47,190 nucleotides of DNA from Chara braunii. Its lineage: Eukaryota; Streptophyta; Charophyceae; Charales; Characeae. Every line of letters begins with the position of its first letter. The stretch's first letter is position 1. The notes beneath the pieces are model-generated. The model made no database searches. It was not told the DNA's origin and saw only the letters and a list, made by a program, of their open reading frames with translations. The position numbers were made by a program, and so were the translations under genes. Location of the stretch: the NCBI GenBank assembly GCA_003427395.1, contig BFEA01000258.1, positions 1,102,973 through 1,150,162 on the forward strand, written 5' to 3'. Shown here piece by piece: positions 22,646 through 33,004 of this stretch.

Positions 22646-23217
22646 GGTACCACCGTTTTTTTTTGTTTTTTTTTTTTAACCATCAGTACCTCCACCAGTG
22701 TTAAAAAATTACGATGTCTTGGTCAGTACCCAAACTTTTCGGGGTGGGACACAGAGCCGGCAATATCCCATAAATCTAAATTTTATAGTGACGGAAAAAG
22801 GGAAACAAAAAATGTTTTCTCTACTGCAATGATGTCGGGTTGGGTAGTCCAGCAGGCCGTGCTCACAATCTTCCTCCACAGAATGCACCTTACAGGTAAG
22901 ACGATCACATTCTGAATGTTACTGTTTTCTTTTTTTTATTGGTCGTGTGTTTCTTATGAGTCCCCTGTCCATGAATTGCTCAAGCTGTCCGTGATCTGCT
23001 CAAGTTGTGTTTTGTCAGAGGATTGTAAGGCTCATTACACTGACACTTGGGGGAACGTATGCAGCCATTTTCACGACCGAATCCATGTATCCGTTCCCCC
23101 CCTCTTTAATTCTCTTTTTGGAATGTGACAACCTGGCTACGGGGCTGAGATGCCCTCATTGACGGCACACTCACACTACCACTTCGAAGAATGTATACAA
23201 CTGCAATCACGACCAAA
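22646..23217. other. Stretch without recognised gene
   Basis: No domain recognised. Confidence 0.4.
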
Positions 23218-23286
23218 GTTTTTTTTTTTTTTTTTTTTTTTTTTGANATTCACGACCGTAACTTTTTTTTTTTTTTTTTTTTTTTT
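23218..23286. repeat. Two poly-T runs in a short direct duplication
   Basis: CACGACC followed by a few bases and a long T run occurs twice (T runs at 23218-23244 and 23263-23286), with an ambiguous base at 23247. Homopolymer length here is unreliable. Confidence 0.8.
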
Positions 23287-23450
23287 AATTCCGTGAGAGT
23301 ATCAGAAAGAAAACGAAGTGGTACCCAGGCTCGGCAAAACTCGGAGCGGAGTGAAATTCAGGGTCGGCAAAAACAGACTCGGAGGTACTGGTGGTTTAAT
23401 GTATCACCGATTTCGGTTGCTCACGTGAGTTGCATTCCTTTCTCGTATCC

Positions 23451-23780
23451 AACGGCCTAGCCCAATTGGTAAGACACGCAAGTGGCATTCAGGAGGTCTC
23501 GGGTTCAATGCCCTTTGGACTCATGTACCTTCCTTGGCATGCTTGGCGCCCGCCACCTAGACATAGCCTCTTGGTCCCCCCAATTGGCATTAAAAAACAG
23601 TCACTGCTGATGTTAATAGGGGGAGGGTAATTGGGGAGGCACAACGACTAGCCACTAATATGATGCTCGGTCCCTCGGCTACCGGCTGTCCCCTGCCCGG
23701 TGTCCCCCATTGGAGGTTCCCTGAAGGCAATAAGGGTACCCTGGGCTGAAAAGGCCACCCGGTGTCAGATTAGACACAAG
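23451..23780 (+). mobile_element. tRNA-derived SINE (family S2), fuller copy
   Basis: A-box-like TAGCCCAATTGG (23458-23469), then GTGGCATTCAGGAGGT and B-box-like GGGTTCAATGCCC (23501-23513). A C-rich body follows, with GGCGCCCGCCACC and CCCGGTGTCCCCC, to about 23780; the end is not defined by a clear tail. The head matches the minus-strand relic at 6070-6140. Confidence 0.6.
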
Positions 23781-25456
23781 ATTGAATTTACCTGGGTTGG
23801 TTAGTCCTATGGTAATACCTCAAGGCTGTGACGCGCAGTGCTCCGGTACCAACCTCACGCCATGCGCTGTCTTTCGTTCGGAGTGCTAGGTGTGCGGAAA
23901 GAGGCCAAGAAAAACAGCAAGATAGGGTGTGGCAAGGATTTTTGGAAATTGAGTGTGGGAACACAGACGGAACTGAAATCCCCCGTGTTGGTCCGACGAA
24001 GTAAGTCGATCGTTTTTCACGCGGTGCTAACTGCGAGCGCGAGAGTTTGGCGCGAGGGGAGGGAAAAATATAAGTCCCGCCGTCGTTCATCGACCAGTTC
24101 GGAATCCGACGTGGATGGTCGTAGTCGCGTGGCTCTTTTTCTATGTTCGTCTTCACTCCGCACACGGTAGCGGAAACCCCTGGTTTCGTAGTGCTCAAAA
24201 CGCTGGCATTCGGTGCATAGAGTGCGCAGCCAGTGGGGTTCTACGGCCGTCCACGGGATGACTGTCAACTCATTGAATGGCAACAATATCGAGTAGGGTG
24301 GAAAGTGTGTATCGATAATGACAAACCCAGCTTCTACGAACCCTGAACAACGGTTTGCCGGAGGGAAGTAGTATCGACCACCGATCTGCGCGCAACTTCT
24401 CGTACGTCCCACTCGCATACACGTGTCCTTTCCTCGTTGTAGGGAAAAGGTCGTGTTGATACGGGAGGTATGGGAGGCTGACGCCCGATCGAAGGATGCT
24501 TGTCAGTCCACATGTCAATCAATTGCAAAAATTCCGAGACGTCATCAAGGAAAAACACTTGTGCAATCACTAATCAATCCTTTTCGACACGAGAGAGAGA
24601 GAAAACACTCATTAGCTCGATCATGCATGCAACCGAGGGACTGACCCGCGACTCAGTTTTCCGTAAGCCACCGCGGTGGTGATCCTAGGCGCCTTATTTC
24701 TCGGGGCTCCTCTGTAGATCGGCTGCAGATGTCGTGCAGCATAAGGCAGATGGCATGCGCAGTGCATTCAGGAATACAGATCTAAACACTATTGCATTCT
24801 CGAACAAAATCCCGGCAAGTGCGGCGTCTAATCAATACAGAAAGGCAAACATATCCATACATACATTCGCTGTGGAAGGTGTGAAAATGACGAGGGTATA
24901 CAAGTCAGAATCAACCGAGGGAATTGTACACACGCATCCACCGTTCACAAGTCAAAAGGATCAATTCCTCGACATCTGGGGATTACCCAGGAAACTAATG
25001 GAAGAGTTCAGGAAGAAGTTCTTTCACGCAGGAAAGCACACATATTCATTCTCATCCAAGAGAGAGAGACAAACATCGAGACACATCATCATTCAAAGAT
25101 AGAGGAGAGAGGGGGAGGTGAGGGAGGGGAGTCGAGATAGGAGATGACAAAATCCGAAAGAAGGAAGTTCGGCGTTGCCGCCGTGCACTAACGCTAGAGA
25201 TAAAGATCCGCAACAACAAAGGTGCATTCGCCGTTAATTCCAACATTGCCCCAGGCCAATCACTCACTCAACTCCAATCATCGATCCTCATACCCGCACC
25301 GACGATCCCGGTTGTCGCGAGCTAACTCCCACCACTGCGATCGTCACCCCGCTGACGTAAACTCGACGCAGTTCGCCCACATCCCACAGTCCGTCGTGGC
25401 AATCAAGCTCGCAACCGGCTAGCCTATCGTCAGCCCGAAAGGACTTTCCGATTCGC
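23781..25456. other. Mixed-composition stretch, no recognised gene
   Basis: CG-rich parts and moderate open frames occur (minus 24017-24418, 133 codons; plus 24734-25102, 122 codons). None shows a family motif. The minus-strand frame includes HWLRTLCTECQRFEHYETRG, which has a plausible amino-acid mix, so a host exon cannot be excluded, but I would not annotate it as a gene. Confidence 0.35.
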
Positions 25457-25735
25457 ACCAAACACTTTGCCTAGCCACTGCTTCCCGGAAGCTGGCTTGA
25501 GAGTCGAGAACGTAAGAAAGATTTGCGGGCGCGTTTGCGGAATTTATAGTGGCGAGGAGGGAGCCAAGGGAGGGAGACTGTCTCTTATACACATCTAGAT
25601 GTGTATAAGAGACAGGACCAAACACTTTGCCTAGCCACTGCTTCCCGGAAGCTGGCTTGAGAGTCGAGAACGTAAGAAAGATTTGCGGGCGCGTTTGCGG
25701 AATTTATAGTGGCGAGAAGGGGGGCGAGGGAGAGA
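25457..25735. repeat. Artefactual direct duplication flanking a sequencing adapter
   Basis: About 110 bp starting ACCAAACACTTTGCCTAGCC occur at 25457 and again at 25617, on each side of the adapter at 25578-25615. The copies are near identical until just before the adapter and after about 25715. This is the pattern expected when a mate-pair read through the junction was merged into the assembly. The true genome probably has one copy. Confidence 0.9.
25578..25615. other. Nextera/Tn5 mate-pair junction adapter (contaminant)
   Basis: A perfect 38-bp palindrome made of the 19-bp Tn5 mosaic end CTGTCTCTTATACACATCT and its complement. This is the known circularisation junction of Nextera mate-pair libraries. 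Translated frames across it give the well-known contaminant peptides YTHLDVYKRQ and SCLLYTSRCV. It is not biological sequence. Confidence 0.99.
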
Positions 25736-26025
25736 GAAGGCAAGGGGAAAGTCGAAGTGTAGGGAAAGAAGCAGGAGGAGAAGACTTTGAGAAAAGCGCT
25801 CCGTGGAAGCCATGTTGATCTCTCGAGACTCAAGGTTCAACCAATCAGATTCGTCGCACAATAGGAAGATCCTATTGATCGATGTACATGATTGTTGAGC
25901 GGGAGTTATCGAAGGATCGACCGGGCGTCGTGCGTTGAGTTCGGAGGGTGAGAAGAAAAAGGTGCGAGAAGTAGCGCAAGATGGGTCCAAGATTCAGACG
26001 ATCAAGAAAGGGAAAATGGGCGTGC

Positions 26026-26030
<5 letters not shown>
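25736..26030. other. Stretch with a weak TATA-like site on the minus strand
   Basis: The minus strand near 25715 (and the duplicate near 25550) reads CACTATAAATTCCGC, a TATA-box-like word. An ATG-led frame from 25810 (MASTERFSQSLLLLLLSLHF) looks like a signal peptide but lies upstream of the TATA-like word and ends quickly. I do not call a gene. Confidence 0.2.

Positions 26031-26092
<62 letters not shown>
26031..26092. repeat. (GA)n microsatellite
   Basis: Uninterrupted GA dinucleotides in a purine-rich context. Confidence 0.97.
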
Positions 26093-26095
<3 letters not shown>

Positions 26096-26754
26096 GAAAA
26101 ACAGTAACGAAGAGAGAGGAAGAGGATGGGGAAGGAAAAAGGAGTGCGGGACAGAGCGATGCGGGGGTCAGGGAGGAGAATGCTTTGCATGCGTGGCGCC
26201 GTCAATAAAAAAAAGAGAAAAAGGCACCAAAACAGTTACAACTTGCCTACATCCCAAACCAATTGTCAGCCCACCAAACAGAAAAATTCCCAATATGTTT
26301 GCCCGCCAAACAGGAAAACTGAAAGAAATCACCGTCGTTTTTTTTTTTTTTTTCTTCATCCAAAACAAAAAAAAAGCATACCAATGATACCATTAGTAAT
26401 TCATTACAAATTTCCGAAAGCGTTTTTTTTTCATGGTAACCGACTGGACGTCCGAACCGGGTTCCAGACACTCCAGAACAAATCCGGGTCGGGTGTCTGG
26501 TCCGTGATGTCCGGATGGAGGCCCCCATGGCAAAAATCGAAAAAAAGAAGGGTGGCCCAGGACGTGTTTCGGGTCTTGGCCACCCCTTGAAAAATAACGG
26601 GGTAATTATTCAGTGTCGTTTCACCCCACCGGACAGGGCCTAGAGGTCTGGACACAAGACACTGCAGGTTTTTTGGGGTGGCGGGTCTCACACAGCCCCG
26701 AGCAATTTCAAAGCAGCCGTTTCGACATGTCGCCCACCGCTGCTGCCTTTTGGG

Positions 26755-26755
<1 letters not shown>
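26093..26755. other. Stretch without recognised gene
   Basis: Contains a poly-T run at 26339-26353 and several A-runs. Phrases such as GTCCGGATGGAGGCCCCC and GGTGTCTGGTCC recur loosely. No domain. Confidence 0.4.

Positions 26756-26819
<64 letters not shown>
26756..26819. repeat. (GA)n microsatellite bordering repeat copy B
   Basis: Uninterrupted GA run that ends 15 bp before the 1.8-kb repeat copy B. Confidence 0.97.
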
Positions 26820-26820
<1 letters not shown>

Positions 26821-26834
26821 ACTGACAGTTTCAC

Positions 26835-28634
26835 TTATAAGCTAACTTTATTTTTACTTAGGTCAATTCTCACATTTTCAGGGATCATTTATTATAGTTC
26901 GCTTTGTATAAGTTTTGGTAAGCTACATTCTCTACGGGGCGCGATGCCGAAATTTCTACAAAACCAAAAAGTTTGTTAAATCTTACTTTCAAAAGTTCAA
27001 TATTTTTATCTAAGTTTTATCTCTGACTTAGTAAAAATTTGGAAAGTCTTATTTTCTACGGGAAGTGTTGCAAAAATTGTTACTAATTCAGGGAGTTAGA
27101 CCAAATTTGACTTAGGAAAGTCAAAGATTATTTCAGAGTTTAAATTTAGCTTTGTGTAAATTTTGTAAAACTACCTCTCCTACGGGAGTGCTGCTGAAAT
27201 TTTTACAAATTTAAAGAGTTCGTTAAATTTTGTCTTAATAGAACTCAAGTTTTATGTTTGAGTTCATATTTAAGTTTTAATATCGCAGATAGTATAAATT
27301 ATGAGAGGACACTTTTCCTACGGGAAGTGCTGCCAAAATTTTTTTTGTTTGAAGAACTTATATTATATTTTGACAGGTCGTGATTCTGACAATTCACCCT
27401 ACATAAGGGAGATGTTGTTAAAGATCTACCTTTCTTTGGACGCTGACTTAGAGATAGGCTTTGACTTAGGCATGAGAGGACTTTGAGAGAGATATGGGGA
27501 TTTATTCTCCATACACTTATAAGTTTAAGATGAGAACTGACATCTCTTGTGTTATATGTCCTTTTGATCGTTTCGATTTAGGATTGGACTAGTTTCAGCT
27601 TCATCCTAGGAGGATCATTTTCTATTATTACTGATAACAGGGCGATTATCGATTCGTCGGTGTACGATTCAACTCCAACTCACTCTCGCTAACTCAACCT
27701 AAAGGTTTTGGTCATGTGGTTTAAATTTTTTCGTTTGGGTTTTCACCCAAACTTTATAAAATTGTTATTTAACAAAGATACTGAGTGTTTTTATTTATGG
27801 AAGGTTGGAAAGAGGTTGGGGTTTGTATGGCTAAAAATAAGGGGTATTAGCGCAGAGAATGGTTGAAGTTGACCTCGTGTAGTGTGTGAACTTTGGTTGA
27901 ATCTTTGATGTGATTGCAGGTATGTTTTGTGGTTCGAACTTTGGATTTGATTTGTCTGCGATCACACATATATATGGCTGAAAGGAGTCTCACTGTGATT
28001 GTGAGAAGTAATCGTCTCATATTATAGACCCCTTATATATATATATATATATATATACATAAATATATGTCTTCAGTGTTCATGCGGCCTACTGTGACCG
28101 TGCGGGAAAACGGAAATCAATTTTTACCTTTCTGATTTTTATAATTATTATAGTTGGACGTTGTATTCCGTAGCAGTCATCAAAGTCAAACCCCTTGAGT
28201 CCTCTCCAGACCCTGGATGATGGAGTTGGTCTCCAAGGCAATAAGAAACGATTGTTACCATATGTATAAACCTGTATACCACTCACTCTCCACGGGGTGC
28301 AGAAAAGGGTGTGGTTCTCAATCGCACTTGGCGGTTGTCTAGCGTCGAGAGATTAACCCTTCAAAGCGCGTATCAGGCGACCCTTGAGTGTTGAAAGCGA
28401 CCCTTGAGATTATCGAGGATCGCGTGACTATAGGTACTTTATAGTACGTCATCATTGCGACCGCTTGTGTAAGCATGCATTGCTAGTCCATATGAAAAGG
28501 TCATGCAACCGAACGGTTTTATACTAAGTCTCGCGCGTGTCGCTCAACCGATTTCCGAATCGGAAGGTTCTGGGTTGGATAAAAAAAAGGACTAGGAGTG
28601 TTGTTGTTTGTTTGAGTGTGTTTTTAATTTTATG
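26835..28634 (+). repeat. Long dispersed repeat, copy B
   Basis: Direct copy of 17751-19591, collinear throughout, with a deletion of about 33 bp near 28104 (the AAGGTTAAACAAATTATGC segment is missing) and a shorter AT tract near 28034-28058. The tRNA-like segment at 28528-28580 here has a better stem (CCGAT/ATCGG around TTCCGA). Both copies end at the same TTTTAATTTTATG, after which the flanks differ. The left flank, a GA microsatellite, differs from copy A. Confidence 0.9.
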
Positions 28635-28661
28635 TGTAGTGCATCTAGGCCCTTAGTTCTG

Positions 28662-28770
28662 GTAGTTGTTCATGGTAGCCTTCCCTCCTGTAGTTGTTCA
28701 TTATAGCCTTCGCTCTTGTAGTTGTTCATTGTAGCCTTCCCTCGTGGTAGCCTTCATTGTAGCCTTTACT
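28662..28770. repeat. 28-bp minisatellite
   Basis: Units starting GTAGTTGTTCAT at 28662, 28690 and 28718, followed by partial units with GTAGCCTTC. Confidence 0.9.
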
Positions 28771-28810
28771 GTGCCATATGGGTAGTCTGGTTTCGTTTTC
28801 CCTTTTTATG

Positions 28811-28848
28811 CTTGCGTGTCACCCTTGCGGGAGGGGCCATGCTAATCT
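28811..28848 (-). pseudogene. U6 snRNA pseudogene fragment
   Basis: The minus strand reads AGATTAGCATGGCCCCT, then CGCAAGG and TGACACGCA. This is the most conserved central part of U6 spliceosomal RNA, which pairs with U4 and U2 and lies next to the 5' splice-site-binding ACAGAGA box. One insertion and two substitutions are seen. The 5' half including ACAGAGA and the 3' T-tract are missing, so it cannot be a functional gene. A U6-tailed retroposed chimera is a possible origin. Confidence 0.82.
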
Positions 28849-29716
28849 AGCTGCTACGTTTTCGCTGGTTTGCTGGTTTGGTGTGACTCTGCTAAAGACC
28901 AGGGCTCGGATTCGCCCGGAGTGCCTGGCTCGTTCCCAATGGTCCTCTTCCTTTTTGTGAGGGACGCCGGGCGAAAAAAAAAAAAAAAAAAAAACCAAAA
29001 ACAAAAAGACAAGAATTGTTTTTCAGAAAACAAAACAAAAAGGAAACAACGCGGCAGTTGTCCGACGGACGGCCCGGCGGGCTGTCCACCCCTAGAAGGT
29101 TCGCATTCGCAGGTGAGGCAGAGGAGCGGCAGTGCACGACAAACGGGCGGCAACAAACGGGCGGCAAATATCGAAATATCGAAAAAGGAGCGGGCCCGAG
29201 GGCGGGGGCGGGGTTTGGGAAAGTGATTCGAAACCCCACCGCCCAAGGTTTGGCGGGTGATCATTCACTGGTTATGGCGGGCTCTGTTTCTACCGCCGGT
29301 AGCTCATTCCGGCAACGGGTGGCTTGTGTGCAGGCCGGCATCGCGCAATCTCGTTTTCTCTTCTCCCGCCGTTTGCGCCGCGCTCTGCGGCTGCGCTTTT
29401 AGGCCTCTGTACCCACACACCGACTGGTGAAAAGACCAGCGGATCGACCTTAGGGGATGCCGACGAAGCAGGGCGAGTGACGGACGTGAAGACCGAAGGA
29501 ATCTCGGGGGCGAGAAACGAAGGAGAAGAGAGAGAAGCGGGAAGAGAGGAGAGAGAAAGCAGTCGTTGACAATGAGTGGCCCGGCATAGCATAGCCGATG
29601 TTGCGCCGAGGAACAGAGATGGTGGAGAGGGAGAGCTACCATGGATTGGAATTGGCTTGATTGATGGGCGAGGTTGCATTCCTTGGTTTGGCTGAGGGCT
29701 GATCACCGTGCTTGAC
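28849..29716. other. GC-rich stretch, possible unrecognised exon on the minus strand
   Basis: A poly-A run lies at 28975-28994 and ACAAACGGGCGGCAA is repeated near 29140 and 29154. The minus-strand frame 29706-29290 (138 codons) includes MLCRATHCQRLLSLSSLPAS, a Ser/Arg-rich stretch like an organelle transit peptide. No family motif follows and other frames are equally long, so this is only a weak gene candidate. Confidence 0.25.
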
Positions 29717-29893
29717 AGCCTAGCCTAGCCTAGCCTATAGCCTAGCCTATAGCCTAGCCTAGTCTAGCCTATAGCCTAGCCTAGCCTAGTCTAGCCTATA
29801 GCCTAGCCTAGCCTAGCCTAGCCTAGCATAGCACAGTGTAGCATAGCATAGCATAGCACAGTATAGCATAGCATAGCATAGCACAGTATAGCA
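29717..29893. repeat. CCTAG/CATAG minisatellite
   Basis: Short units CCTAG and CCTATAG (29717-29824) grade into CATAG and CACAGTATAG units (29825-29893), so two related arrays sit end to end. Confidence 0.92.
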
Positions 29894-29976
29894 GTCTGTG
29901 TTGCTCCGGAACTGTGGCTGGCGTATCGGTGTGATTAGCCGCCTCGTAATGATGATGATGATATGTGTGTGGAGAG

Positions 29977-30222
29977 NNNNNNNNNNNNNNNNNNNNNNNN
30001 NNNNNNNNNNNNNNNNNNNNNNNNNNNNNNNNNNNNNNNNNNNNNNNNNNNNNNNNNNNNNNNNNNNNNNNNNNNNNNNNNNNNNNNNNNNNNNNNNNNN
30101 NNNNNNNNNNNNNNNNNNNNNNNNNNNNNNNNNNNNNNNNNNNNNNNNNNNNNNNNNNNNNNNNNNNNNNNNNNNNNNNNNNNNNNNNNNNNNNNNNNNN
30201 NNNNNNNNNNNNNNNNNNNNNN
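29977..30222. other. Assembly gap (246 N)
   Basis: Run of undetermined bases between GT-rich and GGA-rich sequence; frames across it are meaningless. Confidence 1.
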
Positions 30223-30362
30223 CGGTAAGAGGAGGAGGAGGAGGAAGTGGTGGAGGGAGGGAGGAGCGCACAGGGGGAGGAAGGACGTCGAGGAGGAGGA
30301 GGAAAAGGAGGGAGGAAGGGGAAGAAGGAAGAGGAAGAAGAGGAGGAAAAGAGAGAAGAGCA
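30223..30362. repeat. Purine (GGA)n-rich tract
   Basis: GGA/GAA-type imperfect triplets directly after the gap. Low complexity. Confidence 0.9.
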
Positions 30363-30829
30363 AGGACAAGCTTTAGGGACAAAGTGTAACCTGCGCGAAA
30401 TTGAAAATGAAGCTGAAATCGGTCACTGATCGATGGAAAAACAAGTATGTATATCCCAACCAGTCTTCTCTTCGTCTTCACCATTTACCTCCAGCTGCAT
30501 CCGAGAAGAATTACTCTCTCTCCCACTCCTTGTTCTCCCTCTGTGGGTCTGCGTGCCATTCATTTTTTGTCATCCATTCCCCCGAAAGCGATGAATTACA
30601 CTTCCATCTGTTTATCAACTAGTCAATACTGTATGTTTCCAGCAGCTCGTTGATGGGAACCAGAAGGTCAATCGTTCGGCTTCACTGATTGCGAAAAGCC
30701 GCCCCCAAATCTGTCTCCCTCGATCTCCCACGCTCTCTCCATGTGCTGCTGCATCTTTTCCTGAGCACGGGCAAATCTATCTGGCTCGACGTAGGCGACA
30801 AGGAGCCATGTAATCTGTCCCTCTCTCGC
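30363..30829. other. Stretch without recognised gene
   Basis: Contains GGTCAATCG...TTC(A)CTGATTG near 30668, a phrase that recurs at 32583 and 32778, so part of it belongs to a dispersed repeat. Confidence 0.45.
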
Positions 30830-31030
30830 TGTCTTTCCTCCCTCCCTCTCTCTCTGTCTCTCTCTCTCTCTTGTGCATCTGCACCTCTGTCGTTCTGTCT
30901 GTTTCTTTGTCCGCGCTTCTCGTCTCTCTTGCTGCGGCCGGCTCTCTGTTTAGCTATCTGTGTCTGGCTATTCCTCTTTCTTTCTCTCTCTCTCTCTCTC
31001 TCTCTGTGGCTCCATTTTTGATCTCTCCGC

Positions 31031-31086
<56 letters not shown>

Positions 31087-31110
31087 CTCTCTCTGCCTCT
31101 CTCTCTCTCA
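30830..31110. repeat. CT-rich microsatellite region
   Basis: Several CT runs, the longest at about 31033-31082, separated by short unique sequence. Confidence 0.93.
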
Positions 31111-31220
31111 TTTGCGAAGAAGATAATATTAAATCTCTTTTGGCTCACCAGTCTGCGGCGAGGGCATGTAGAATTTCTTTGTCTCATGTTCTCCTCTCAG
31201 TTTCTTAAACTCTCTTTTTT

Positions 31221-31494
31221 GGGAAAAGTCATAAAACCTCCCCGCGACGAAACCTTTGTATCCGTTTCCCCCCAAACGGGGAAAAGAGTGCCGCAGGTAC
31301 CAAAATCACTTTTGCAGTCATTTTTGCACCCTGGCTGGGCGGGTAACGGCCGCTGTGTAAAAATGTCGGCAAAGTGCTTTGCAGGGTGCAAAAATGACGC
31401 CGAAAGTGATTTTGGGGCCTGTGGCACCTTCCCCCCCGTTTGGGGGGAAACCGATACGAAGGTTTCGTCGCGAGGAGGTTTTATGACTTTTCCC
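31221..31494. mobile_element. Mutator-type MITE with 113-bp inverted repeats
   Basis: The left arm 31221-31333 starts GGGAAAAGTCATAAAACCTC; the right arm 31382-31494 is its inverted copy, ending GAGGTTTTATGACTTTTCCC. Arms are equal in length with a few differences and enclose a 48-bp loop. The flanks carry CTCTTTTTT at 31212-31220 and 31495-31503, a 9-bp direct repeat. Long TIRs starting with GGG and a 9-bp target duplication are typical of Mutator-like elements (MULEs). No transposase is present, so it is non-autonomous. The T-rich flank slightly weakens the duplication call. Confidence 0.88.
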
Positions 31495-31805
31495 CTCTTT
31501 TTTTTTGCCCGCTGCGCTACGCGGATCTGTCATCCCCAATCTACTGTATTAAGGTGGTAGAGTAGCCCCGAACAATCTATCAAGGCTCACAGCTGAGCTA
31601 TCTCAACTAGGGAGGCGCCTTGGTGCCCTTCGGGCTGACACGTGTTAGGCACGTCATTGCGCGCCGTTGATGGATCCGTGTCATGCCTTTGGTTGAACAT
31701 TCGAAGAGGAAGAGGAGGGTGAGTACCAGTTCGCCGATCATGATTAAATCGAAAAGCGAGCCTGAGGGTTAGAAACTGAACCAAAAGTGTTTCCTTCATC
31801 TTCCT

Positions 31806-32125
31806 CTACTGCTCCTGCTCCTCTTCCTCTTCCTCTACTGCTCCTGCTCCTCTTCCTCTTCCTATACTGCTCCTGCTCCTCTTCCTCTTCCTCCGAAAAC
31901 CCAGGGTTCGAAAACCGGGGAGCAAAAGAATCCTCCTGTTGTTCTTCCTCTTCTCCTCGTTCCTCTTGTTCCTCTTGTTCCTCTTCCTGCTCCTGCTCCT
32001 GCTCCTCTTTCTCGTCTTGCTTGTCTTTTTCGTCTTTCTCGTCTTTCTCCTCTTTCTCCTCTTTCTCCTCTTTCTCCTCTTTCTCCTACTCTTTTTCCTC
32101 CTCTTTCTCCTCTTCTCTGTGTTTG
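31806..32125. repeat. CTC/TTC-rich minisatellites
   Basis: Three 29-bp units carrying TACTGCTCCTGCTCC at 31807, 31836 and 31865; then, after a spacer, imperfect CCTCTTG/CCTGCTC units and a 9-bp TTTCTCCTC array (about 32046-32090). Confidence 0.9.
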
Positions 32126-33000
32126 TCGATTCGAGTCGAGCTGTGTTGGCCGATCCGAGATCTGACGGCTAGGTACTGACTGAGGTCGGGTTGATATACA
32201 GTATATGGTTAATTGCGCGAGAGCTGAAATCCATCGACTACGGCGCAGGTTGAGCAGCACAAGCTAACAATTCTAACAGTACGTCACCGATTACGAAACT
32301 GGGAGGATCGATCTGTGTCGTCTTCAGTCCGTGGGAAATAGGGGTTGATAGTCGGGGACTACCAGCTTCATACTGGTAGAATCGTGTGGATGTGCAGAAG
32401 GAGGGCGAAGGGGCAGGAGGGCAAAACCCACTCTGGCAATGATGGACTGATCTGGGAAAAGAAGTAAGCGGCACAGCGAGAACCAGCTGTTCTTCGATCC
32501 GTACGAAACTGGCGATGATAGTCGGGACTTGCTTCAGACACGTGGAAGCTTATGGCTGTGTGCAGGAGGAGCCGGGAGATGCCGGTCAATCGCCTTCACT
32601 GATTGCTGTCAACCAATCAACTGATTGCAATCAAGAGCAGGAGGGCAAAACTTATTAACTGAAAGCAGGAGGGCAAAACCAATCAACTGATGACCTGGAG
32701 AAAGAAAGAAAGAAAGAAACAAAAAAAGAAAAAAAGAAAAAGCAGCACAACGAAAACCCCAGTGGTTGCCGTCACAGGTCAATCGCCTTCCCTGATGATG
32801 GCAATCAACAGCAAAAGTTGACATCTGAAGAAAGAAGGGAATATTAGGAGATTCGCGGGGTTTGTGTGTGTGTGGGGGGTGGGTGGGTGGTTGGGTGGAG
32901 AGTCCCTTTTCCGGCTCGTGTGATGGTGGGGGCACCATAGGTAAACCCGAGGGTGGTGATTAGTCCAAAAGGGGAAGGCATATGTCCGAAAAGAAACCGG
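32126..33000. other. Region of short dispersed repeats, no gene
   Basis: GCAGGAGGGCAAAAC occurs near 32413, 32637 and 32665. GATAGTCGGG occurs at 32348 and 32517. GTCAATCGCCTTC occurs at 32584 and 32779. A GAAA tract is at 32702-32748. The pieces look like scrambled partial copies of one unit. Confidence 0.6.
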
Positions 33001-33004
33001 AGAC

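Noticed and set aside
24017-24418. 133-codon minus-strand frame with a plausible amino-acid mix
   Set aside because: No recognised motif, overlapping frames of similar length on both strands, and no splice or promoter evidence I could defend.
25419-25833. Minus-strand frames sharing LATINSANAPANLSYVLD in two copies
   Set aside because: The duplication is the adapter artefact; the frames run through adapter-derived peptides, and the sequence overlaps a TATA-like noncoding region.
17751-28634. Copies A and B as a confirmed LTR pair of one retrotransposon
   Set aside because: No TG...CA ends, no flanking duplication, and no primer site next to copy A; only the tandem orientation and the chromodomain between them favour it.
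29717-29893. CCTAG/CCTATAG array as telomere-like
   Set aside because: Units are mixed 5-7 bp and pass into CATAG, unlike a telomere repeat.
29813-30484. Long frames of 223 and 163 codons
   Set aside because: They run through the N gap; the coding part is low-complexity purine or pyrimidine sequence.
30871-31560. 229-codon plus-strand frame
   Set aside because: It consists of CT-repeat translation (Leu-Ser) continuing through the Mutator-type MITE.
31787-32260. Ser-rich and Arg/Glu-rich frames of about 130 codons on both strands
   Set aside because: Produced by the CTC/TTC minisatellites in complementary frames.
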